A stretch of 6,050 bases of DNA from DATFYI01 sp035315125 (GTDB lineage Bacteria > Chloroflexota > Anaerolineae > Anaerolineales > Anaerolineaceae), in NCBI GenBank assembly GCA_035315125.1, contig DATFYI010000109.1, positions 1 to 6,050 on the forward strand, read 5' to 3'. The notes below the pieces were generated by a model. It saw only the letters and a program-made list of their open reading frames with translations, did not search any database and was not told the origin of the DNA. The translations under genes were made by a program, and so were the position numbers. This document shows, piece by piece, positions 1 to 5,219 of the stretch (positions within the stretch are counted from its first letter, which is position 1; every line of letters starts with the position of its first letter).

Positions 1-251
1 TCCATTATACGGTGCGTGCGGACGATAGTGAAATTGAAGCAATCATAGAACAAATTCCCTCTACGGGTTCGCCAACATACGGAATACCTTTTTATCAAAT
101 CTATCAACGGTTTGGAAGTTTCTACAACATGGATCCATTGGTATTTTGCCCTTCACAGGTCAGCATGACGAACCTGAACAGTGGGCGAACTTTCCGCGCC
201 GGCAGGTCAAATCTCGATGTTTTACGAACATCACTGCTCGGTGAAAAGTGA
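1..251 (+). CDS. mch: Methenyl-H4MPT cyclohydrolase (Mch), C-terminal part
   Basis: This is the last ~83 residues of methenyltetrahydromethanopterin cyclohydrolase; the frame is already open at base 3 and the start lies outside the window. The cytoplasmic enzyme interconverts 5-formyl- and 5,10-methenyl-H4MPT, between formyltransferase and methylene-H4MPT dehydrogenase. The visible part matches the family's C-terminus as I know it: a GSPTYGIPFYQIY segment, then MDPLVFCPSQVSMTNL, then SGRTFRAGR and a terminal VLRTSL stretch, equivalent to the 'DPxxFSPAEVxxxxLxTGKTxxAGR' ending of archaeal and bacterial Mch. A GTG at 12-14 is in frame but is internal, since homology continues upstream of it. 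The stop is TGA at 249-251. The next gene is the dehydrogenase for the adjacent pathway step, which supports the assignment. The full family length is a little over 300 residues, so about three quarters is missing. Confidence 0.9.
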   Translation, partial: HYTVRADDSEIEAIIEQIPSTGSPTYGIPFYQIYQRFGSFYNMDPLVFCPSQVSMTNLNSGRTFRAGRSNLDVLRTSLLGEK

Positions 252-312
252 AGGAGAAGTATTGCCTATTTTAAACGAGACGATCATCAACCCGTTGATA
301 AGGATATCTTGA
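251..312 (+). promoter_or_regulatory. Stray Shine-Dalgarno with no ATG; possible leader micro-ORF
   Basis: A strong AAGGAG (251-256) lies right at the mch stop but is not followed by an ATG at normal spacing. The nearest possible starts are ATT at 261 and TTG at 262. From TTG a 16-codon frame runs to TGA at 310-312. The other frame (from 261) stays open to a TGA at 330-332 that overlaps the ATG of the next gene in the ATGA manner. Either could be a tiny leader or coupling ORF, or the remnant of a lost gene. Chance is a sufficient explanation for frames this short, so I do not call a gene. Confidence 0.25.
286..299. repeat. Small perfect dyad ATCAAC-CC-GTTGAT
   Basis: Two 6-bp arms, ATCAAC (286-291) and GTTGAT (294-299), are separated by CC in the mch-dehydrogenase gap. 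The loop is too short for a good RNA hairpin, and there is no T-tract after it, so it is not a terminator. It could be a protein-binding half-site pair, or it could be chance. Confidence 0.25.
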
Positions 313-328
313 CTGAGGAAATGAGACC

Positions 329-1183
329 ATGAAAAAGTTACTGCTCCAATTAGACAGCGATCCATTTGCCAGCTCATTTGATACGATCACTGCATATGAT
401 GCGGGCGTAGACAATGTCATCAGCTTTGGTGGGGTCAAGTTGAGCGATGTACGCAACATGGTTTATGGGGCCATGTTTACAAGGGGTGGGGCCGACTTAA
501 AGAACACAGCTATTTTTATAGGCGGATCGTCCGTACCAGCCGGCGAAGACATGTTAAAAGAGGTACGGAATACCTTCTTTGGTCCAGTGCGTGTGTCTGT
601 CATGGCTGATCCGAATGGTTCCAATACGACGGCTGCTGCAGAAGTTCTGAAGATCATCCGCGCTGTACCGGTAGCAGGTAAGCATGCTGTCATTTTCGCC
701 GGGACAGGACCGGTTGGGGTACGTGCTGCCACCTTGCTTTCTAAAGAAGGCTGCCATGTTTCTATTACCTCGCGCCAGATGGACAATGCTAAAAAAGTGA
801 GTGATTCCATTAAAGCGCGCTTCAATCTGGATGTGACACCCATGGAAGTCCGGGATGATGCCGGGGTTGGGCGAGCTTTGGAGAACGCTCAGATTGTTTT
901 ATCAACGGGCGCGGCAGGTATAGAGCTGGTTAAAAAAGAACTTTGGTCTGCCAGCTCGAAGATAGAGGTAGTCGCTGATGCGAATGCTGTACCACCTATA
1001 GGAATTGGCGGAATTCAACCCGGCGATGATGGGAAAGAACGCGAGGGCAAGCTGGCTTTCGGTGCAATTGGCATTGGCGGACTAAAGATGAAGATCCATC
1101 ATGCGGCTGTTGCCAGGCTCTTTGAACGGAACGATCTGGTATTGGATATTGAGGAGATTTACGAGATCGGCAAGGCGCTTTAA
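329..1183 (+). CDS. mtdA: NAD(P)-dependent methylene-H4MPT dehydrogenase (MtdA/MtdB/MtdC family)
   Basis: A 284-residue cytoplasmic enzyme, close to full family length, that interconverts methylene- and methenyl-H4MPT with a pyridine nucleotide. The N-terminal domain has TRGG (51-54), FFGPVRVS (83-90) and NGSNTTAAA (96-104). A Rossmann segment follows with GTGPVG (125-130) and SRQ (148-150) after the second strand. The C-terminal part has DANAVPPIGIGGI (217-229) and FGAIGIGGLKMKIH (244-257). From memory these blocks resemble Methylobacterium MtdA more than MtdB, but MtdC was not compared, so the symbol is provisional and the family is firm. Ser148-Arg149 with no acidic residue there suggests NADP use, as in MtdA (inference). 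The start is ATG at 329, with GAGGAA (315-320) 8 nt upstream. The ATG at 321 in another frame stops after three codons. Since mch ends 77 bp upstream, H4MPT and not tetrahydrofolate is the likely cofactor. Confidence 0.9.
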   Translation: MKKLLLQLDSDPFASSFDTITAYDAGVDNVISFGGVKLSDVRNMVYGAMFTRGGADLKNTAIFIGGSSVPAGEDMLKEVRNTFFGPVRVSVMADPNGSNTTAAAEVLKIIRAVPVAGKHAVIFAGTGPVGVRAATLLSKEGCHVSITSRQMDNAKKVSDSIKARFNLDVTPMEVRDDAGVGRALENAQIVLSTGAAGIELVKKELWSASSKIEVVADANAVPPIGIGGIQPGDDGKEREGKLAFGAIGIGGLKMKIHHAAVARLFERNDLVLDIEEIYEIGKAL

Positions 1184-1220
1184 GTTCTTAACGATTTATG
1201 ACCCAAAAAAAATTTTGTGG

Positions 1221-1234
1221 CCGGACATATCCGG
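1221..1234. repeat. Inverted repeat CCGGA-CATA-TCCGG
   Basis: Two 5-bp GC-rich arms around a 4-nt centre, just after an A8TTTT tract (1205-1216), in the gap between the dehydrogenase and the DUF1464 gene. On the plus strand it is followed by TAGATTTTCAT, which is not a proper U-tract, so I do not call an intrinsic terminator. It may be an operator or a short hairpin in the 3' end of the upstream transcript. Confidence 0.35.
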
Positions 1235-1238
1235 TAGA

Positions 1239-1271
1239 TTTTCATAAAGGTGAATGACAATAAAATATTGT
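1239..1271 (+). promoter_or_regulatory. Candidate promoter with overlapping dyad, upstream of the DUF1464-fwd operon
   Basis: A weak -35-like TTTTCA (1239-1244) and a good -10-like TAAAAT (1261-1266) are 16 bp apart. A perfect 6-bp dyad, ACAATA (1257-1262), AAA, TATTGT (1266-1271), covers the -10 and looks like an operator in position. Transcription would start near 1273 and leave a leader of about 65 nt before the ATG at 1339. The 155-bp gap is the longest in the window, so it is the natural place for a second promoter. The -35 matches only four of six bases, so this is a modest prediction. Confidence 0.3.
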
Positions 1272-1338
1272 TACATGTTCCACATCCGCTGCTGGGATGG
1301 CAAGTGTAAACTATTAACCGGTATTAAAGGAGATTTCT

Positions 1339-2430
1339 ATGCCCCGCGTAATTGGAATTGACCCTGGAACAGTAAGTTTTGATGTGTGCGGAATAGATAA
1401 CGGGCAGGTATTTATGGATACTACGCTGCCCTCACCCGAATTTGCTTCAAATCCACAGAAGCTGATTGATTTAATCCAATCTGCTCAGCCCGTCGATCTG
1501 ATTGCAGCGCCTTCCGGCTATGGTTTGCCTTTGGTGTCAATTGAACAATTTGGGGATCGCGAACGTTTCCTGTTTACCCTGGTGGACGAGCGCGAGCGTA
1601 ACCGAATCCCGGTTTTAGGTGGGATGGGTAAAATGATCCCTCTGATGAAGTCCAGCGGCTTACCTTTTTTATTTATCCCGGGTGTGATTCATTTGCCTAC
1701 TGTGCCGGAATACCGCAAGGTAAACAAGATTGATATGGGGACGGCCGATAAGTTATGCTGTCTGGTGCTTGGTATCTTTGATCAGGCTCGCCGTTACGAT
1801 TTACATTTTAAGGATACATCTTTTATTCTCGCCGAGGTGGGTGGCGCCTATACAGCGGTGATGGCTGTATCAGGCGGTAAAGTGATGGATGGTTTGGGAG
1901 GGTCAGTTGGTGGACCCGGCTTCTATGCATCGGGAGGCATGGATGGGGAGTTGGCTTACCTGTTAGGTAGTTTTCCCAAAGAGGTTCTCTTTTCAGGCGG
2001 CGTTGCCAATATCGCGGGTCACCCCGAATTTTCGCCGGATGAATTTATCGAATTAGCACAATTTGACAAGCAGGCTGGCATAGCCTGGGAAGCCCTGCTT
2101 GAAGGTGTATGTAAGAGTGTGGCTGCTGAACTGGTGGTGGTCCCCGCGCCGCGCGAGATTTTGCTTTCGGGCAGGTTGTGCCGTAACGCGAAATTACGCC
2201 AGGAGCTGGAAAAACGCTTGCAAAAATATGGATCCGTACGCTATATCGAAGGATTTGCAAAAGTAGCCAAGGAAGCCGCCCAAGGGGCAGCTCTGATCGC
2301 AGATGGGTTAGTGGGAGGTCGTTATAGTGAGCTGGTAGATGTAATGGAATTAAAAGGAGCGAGTGGCACGGTTTTGGACTATCTTTATATTAATAATGCA
2401 GACGCATTGCGTCAAAAATATTTGGGATGA
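1339..2430 (+). CDS. DUF1464-like ASKHA-fold protein (predicted kinase), function unknown
   Basis: A 363-residue soluble protein that I recognise as resembling the DUF1464 family (COG2441, 'predicted butyrate kinase'), known mainly from archaea; no activity is established to my knowledge. The sequence shows an acetate/sugar-kinase/Hsp70 (ASKHA) pattern. A first phosphate loop, GIDPGTVSFDV, is at 6-16. IDMGTADK lies at 131-138. A glycine-rich second phosphate region carries EVGGAYTAVMAVSGG (166-180) and GLGGSVGGPGF (185-195). An adenosine-type motif, ILLSGRL, is at 274-280, and AQGAALIADGLVGG at 314-327. The start is ATG 1339, with AAAGGAGA (1326-1333) 5 nt upstream. Its stop overlaps the ATP-grasp start by 4 bp, and the fwd genes follow, so a role in H4MPT or methanofuran metabolism is inferred. 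Butyrate kinase activity is unsupported by the context. One parallel exists: MfnF of methanofuran biosynthesis, assigned as I recall to a hydantoinase/ASKHA-like family (COG1548), but this is a different family. Confidence 0.75.
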   Translation: MPRVIGIDPGTVSFDVCGIDNGQVFMDTTLPSPEFASNPQKLIDLIQSAQPVDLIAAPSGYGLPLVSIEQFGDRERFLFTLVDERERNRIPVLGGMGKMIPLMKSSGLPFLFIPGVIHLPTVPEYRKVNKIDMGTADKLCCLVLGIFDQARRYDLHFKDTSFILAEVGGAYTAVMAVSGGKVMDGLGGSVGGPGFYASGGMDGELAYLLGSFPKEVLFSGGVANIAGHPEFSPDEFIELAQFDKQAGIAWEALLEGVCKSVAAELVVVPAPREILLSGRLCRNAKLRQELEKRLQKYGSVRYIEGFAKVAKEAAQGAALIADGLVGGRYSELVDVMELKGASGTVLDYLYINNADALRQKYLG

Positions 2431-3572
2431 AGGTTCTGATCATGGGTGTAAGTGTCCGCGCATTGGCCGAATCGGCAGTGGCAAGCGGTTACAATATTGT
2501 TGGTCTTGATGCTTTCGGAGATTGGGATTTACAAACAATGTGTGAGTGTTATTCTCTGAGACGAGATTTCCATCATCGCTTTAGCGCTAATGGCCTGTAT
2601 AAAGCCAGTCGAAGGCTATCTTTTGATGCGGTCGTCTACACTGCAAATTTGGAAAATTATCCGGATATAGTAGGACGTTTAGCAAAGAATTCTTTGGTTT
2701 TAGGTAATTCGAAAGAAGTCCTGATGCGTGTTCGCCACTGGCCCTCTTTATACAGCATCCTAAAGAAAGAAGGGTTCAGATCTCCAATAACGCTTTATGA
2801 ATTGGAAGAGAGGCAAATGGAAACATCGCAAAAGTGGCTTATCAAACCCATGCACGGGGGTGGGGGCCATCAGATGTCTTTTTGGCGGGCGGGCAAAAAG
2901 CTCCGGCAAGGCAGCATGCTTCAGGAATATTATTCTGGGATATCCTGCTCGGCATCATTTGTCTCCAACGGAGTTGAGGCGGTAGTTATCGGTATGACTG
3001 AGCAGCTCACCGGTTTGCCTGAGTTTGGTGGGCGTGAATTCACCTATTGTGGAAACCTTTTGCCTCTAATATACGCTGAAGATAACGCGGATACCTCTCA
3101 AATATTGGATCAGATTCAGCGCATTGCCAATTTACTCACTCGCGAGTTTAATCTGGTTGGCGTCAACGGAATGGACTTTATCATAAACGAAGGGCAAGTG
3201 TACCTGTTGGAGGTTAATCCACGCTATTCCTCTTCGATGGAATTGATTGAACGCGCCTATCATTTACCCATTTTTGATTTGCACATGCGTGCTATTTCCA
3301 AAGGTGAGCTTCCTGATTTTGATATAGCCAAAAAAACGGTAAATCCTGAGCGCTTCTATGGCAAGGCAATCCTGTACGCTGAAGAGGATGGCCAGGCTCC
3401 CAGAACGGAAACATGGATAGAACGTGACATTCGGGATGTCCCCCATCCAGGTGAGACACTATTTCGAGGCAAGCCAATTTGTACCGTGCTGGCCGATGGG
3501 ACGACAAGAAACGACTGTTATGCCAAATTGGTTGCACAGGTGGATAAATTAAAAGGAGAGATTTATGGCTGA
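2427..3572 (+). CDS. ATP-grasp ligase of unknown substrate (COG2232-like)
   Basis: A 381-residue cytoplasmic ATP-grasp protein. ATP-grasp enzymes join a carboxylate to an amine or thiol via an acylphosphate. The N-terminal ~95 residues form a pre-ATP-grasp domain beginning KVLIMGVSVRALAESA. The ATP-binding loop is KPMHGGGGHQM (140-150). EYYSGISCSASFV (167-179) is the hinge region, GVNGMDFII is at 245-253, and LLEVNPRYSSSMELIE (260-275) holds the Mg-binding Glu262 and Asn264. The C-terminus has GKPICTVLADGTT (348-360), like the tail of biotin-carboxylase relatives. It resembles the archaeal COG2232 group, whose substrate is not known to me. ATG 2427 overlaps the upstream TGA (ATGA) and has only a weak ribosome site, so translation is probably coupled. 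Its end overlaps fwdD by 8 bp. Given the location, a tailoring ligase for methanofuran or H4MPT (for example adding glutamate) is a reasonable inference. MfnD, the tyramine-glutamate ligase, is a known ATP-grasp parallel. Confidence 0.8.
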   Translation: MKVLIMGVSVRALAESAVASGYNIVGLDAFGDWDLQTMCECYSLRRDFHHRFSANGLYKASRRLSFDAVVYTANLENYPDIVGRLAKNSLVLGNSKEVLMRVRHWPSLYSILKKEGFRSPITLYELEERQMETSQKWLIKPMHGGGGHQMSFWRAGKKLRQGSMLQEYYSGISCSASFVSNGVEAVVIGMTEQLTGLPEFGGREFTYCGNLLPLIYAEDNADTSQILDQIQRIANLLTREFNLVGVNGMDFIINEGQVYLLEVNPRYSSSMELIERAYHLPIFDLHMRAISKGELPDFDIAKKTVNPERFYGKAILYAEEDGQAPRTETWIERDIRDVPHPGETLFRGKPICTVLADGTTRNDCYAKLVAQVDKLKGEIYG

Positions 3573-3906
3573 ACGTAAGTTGATTCTGATTACCGGCCGT
3601 TCGACACATCAGGGAGTGGGTATTTCGAGTGGCAAAGGGCTGGAGGAATATCAAGCTGCCACTACTGTATTACAGTTAAACGCGGCCGATATGGAACGAT
3701 TCGGTTTCAAAAATGAGGATATCGTTAGACTGAAGACATCCTTCGGTTCGGCTACAGTTAAATGCAACTCGGCTGATCTACCAGAGGGGTTGGCGTTCAT
3801 AGCTTTCGGACCCACCATAAACCAACTGGTCGGAGGCGATACTCAATCCAGCGGGATGCCAGATTCCAAAGGTTTCGAGATCGAGTTAGAGCTCGTCTCC
3901 GATTAG
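3565..3906 (+). CDS. fwdD: Formylmethanofuran dehydrogenase subunit D (molybdopterin-dinucleotide-binding)
   Basis: A 113-residue protein forming the molybdopterin-dinucleotide-binding domain that packs against FwdB in formylmethanofuran dehydrogenase. In methanogens this domain is also a separate small subunit. It begins with a strand and a TGRSTHQG turn (10-17), then VLQLNAADMERFG (35-47) as the double-psi-barrel core. DIVRLKTSFGSATVK (52-66) follows. The family-typical end has FGPTINQLVGGDTQ (81-94) and GMPDSKG (97-103), the latter matching 'GMPDxKG' of archaeal FwdD. The start is ATG 3565 with AAAGGAG (3552-3558) 6 nt before it, inside the end of the ATP-grasp gene. As I recall, the Fhc complex of aerobic methylotrophs lacks a FwdD, so its presence argues for a metal-containing, redox-active complex. 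The symbol fmdD would serve equally: Mo or W cannot be told from the sequence. Confidence 0.9.
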   Translation: MAERKLILITGRSTHQGVGISSGKGLEEYQAATTVLQLNAADMERFGFKNEDIVRLKTSFGSATVKCNSADLPEGLAFIAFGPTINQLVGGDTQSSGMPDSKGFEIELELVSD

Positions 3907-3920
3907 ATTTTTTCGGTTTG

Positions 3921-3935
3921 AAGGAGATTTGTATG
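3921..3935 (+). promoter_or_regulatory. Ribosome binding site that fixes the fwdB start
   Basis: AAGGAG (3921-3926) is followed after 6 nt by ATG 3933. A TTG in frame at 3918 precedes the Shine-Dalgarno itself and would add five residues with no ribosome site in front, so 3933 is the start. Nearly the same arrangement (AAGGAGATTT-N-TATG) is used at 1327-1341. Confidence 0.8.
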
Positions 3936-5219
3936 CAATATGATCATGTTGTATGCGCCTTTTGTGGTTGTTTATGCGATGATATCGGCGTAACGGTCGA
4001 GGAGGGTCAAATTACACAGACCAAGAATACCTGTGTTCTGGGTAAAGCCTGGTTCATGGAGCACGGTAAACCTCAAGACCTACCGGTCGCCCGCATCAAT
4101 GGACAACCCGCCAGCCTTGAAGAAGGAATAAATGCCGCGGCTGAAATACTAGCGGATGCTCATTATCCGATGTTGTATGGATTGAGCAGCACGTCGTGCG
4201 AAGCGCAACGACAGGTCATTGCCCTGGCTGAAATTCTCGGCGGGAGCATCGATTGCTGTACATCGGTGTGTCATGGTCCTTCGGGTATGGCCGTTCAGGG
4301 CGTTGGGGAACCGACCTGCTCCCTGGGTGAGGTAAAGAACCGTGCGGATTTATTGATTTATTGGGGTTCAAACCCGGCCGAATCGCACCCGCGTCACATG
4401 GCCCATTATGCGGTTACTCAAAAAGGTATGTTTATCCCGAACGGTCGTAAAGACCGCACTGTTGTTATGGTCGATGTGAGACGTTCCCTAAGTGCTCGCG
4501 CCGCCGATATCGTGATAATAATCAAGCCCGGTAAAGATTATGAAGTGCTTTGGGCGCTACGTGCGTTGATCCTCGGTCATAAAATTGAAGCGGACAGTCT
4601 GGCCAGCACAGGCGTCACACTAGAACAGCTCACAGACCTGGCTGATCGGATGAAAAAGTGTAAATTTGGCGTAATTTTTGTAGGCCAGGGATTGACCCAA
4701 AGCCGGGGAAAGTTTATGAATACAACCGCCGCCTTCTTACTGGTGCGTGACATGAACAAAACAAACAAATTTGCCCTGATACCTATGCGCGGCCATGGCA
4801 ACGTAACCGGTATAGACAATGTGATGGCCTGGCAAACCGGCTATCCATTTGGTGTGAATTTCAGCATGGGATACCCACGCTTTAATCCGGGTGAGTTTAC
4901 CATTGTAGATGTGCTTTCCAGGGGCGAAGCAGACGCCCTTTTATCAGTTGCTTCAGATCCAGTGGCTTCTTTACCTTCTACAGCCAGACGACGCATAAAC
5001 GAAATACCGGTGATTGCGATCGATACTCATGAAAGTGAGACAACTCGCATTGCAAAAGTGGCGTTTACTACCACAACTGCGGGCATTGGCGCCGAAGGAA
5101 CCGCTTACCGCATGGATAATATACCGCTTCATTTGAGCAAAGTCCTGCCATCGCCCTTCCCATCGGATGAAGAATTATTCGTCCGGCTAATATCCCGTGT
5201 AAAGGAGCTGACATCATGA
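3933..5219 (+). CDS. fwdB: Formylmethanofuran dehydrogenase subunit B (Mo/W catalytic subunit)
   Basis: A 428-residue cytoplasmic subunit that reduces CO2 to formate, or the reverse, at a bis-pterin Mo/W centre. The N-terminus has Cys8, Cys11, Cys15 and Cys34, a CxxCxxxC-x18-C pattern for one [4Fe-4S] cluster. SVCHGPSG (111-118) supplies Cys113 and His114, equivalent to the metal-ligand Cys and neighbouring His of methanogen FwdB. Family blocks follow: GEVKNRAD (132-139), YWGSNPAESHPRH (143-155) and PMRGHGNVTG (284-293), whose Arg286 is the likely active-site Arg. GAEGTAYRMDNIP lies near the C-terminus. Length is normal for archaeal FwdB, and the sequence keeps elements lost in the Fhc form of aerobic methylotrophs. 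The metal ligand is Cys, not selenocysteine. Unusual extra cysteines occur at 13, 108 and 109. It starts 26 bp after fwdD and its stop overlaps fwdA by 4 bp. The family is firm; the direction of reaction is not visible. Confidence 0.93.
   Translation: MQYDHVVCAFCGCLCDDIGVTVEEGQITQTKNTCVLGKAWFMEHGKPQDLPVARINGQPASLEEGINAAAEILADAHYPMLYGLSSTSCEAQRQVIALAEILGGSIDCCTSVCHGPSGMAVQGVGEPTCSLGEVKNRADLLIYWGSNPAESHPRHMAHYAVTQKGMFIPNGRKDRTVVMVDVRRSLSARAADIVIIIKPGKDYEVLWALRALILGHKIEADSLASTGVTLEQLTDLADRMKKCKFGVIFVGQGLTQSRGKFMNTTAAFLLVRDMNKTNKFALIPMRGHGNVTGIDNVMAWQTGYPFGVNFSMGYPRFNPGEFTIVDVLSRGEADALLSVASDPVASLPSTARRRINEIPVIAIDTHESETTRIAKVAFTTTTAGIGAEGTAYRMDNIPLHLSKVLPSPFPSDEELFVRLISRVKELTS

Noticed and set aside
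249..251. In-frame TGA at the end of mch read as selenocysteine, extending the protein by about 26 residues
   Set aside because: The Mch family normally ends at this point, and no selenocysteine insertion hairpin is evident after the TGA.
463..843. Minus-strand open frame of 126 codons
   Set aside because: It is wholly inside the dehydrogenase gene, whose plus-strand product matches a known family throughout; the translation shows no recognisable domain.
1205..1234. Intrinsic terminator made of the CCGGA/TCCGG hairpin, on either strand
   Set aside because: The stem is only 5 bp. On the plus strand no T-tract follows, and on the minus strand the T-run is separated from the stem by several bases.
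3292..3654. Minus-strand open frame of 120 codons across the ATP-grasp/fwdD junction
   Set aside because: Both plus-strand genes here are supported by motifs and ribosome sites; the antisense product resembles nothing I recognise.
3899..3916. CCGA/TCGG hairpin with a T-run between fwdD and fwdB
   Set aside because: It has only four pairs, and the T-run is in the loop instead of after the stem; the genes clearly continue as one operon.
3918..3932. Upstream TTG start for fwdB giving five extra residues
   Set aside because: It lies in front of the Shine-Dalgarno at 3921-3926 and has no ribosome site of its own; the ATG at 3933 fits the spacing and the family's N-terminus.
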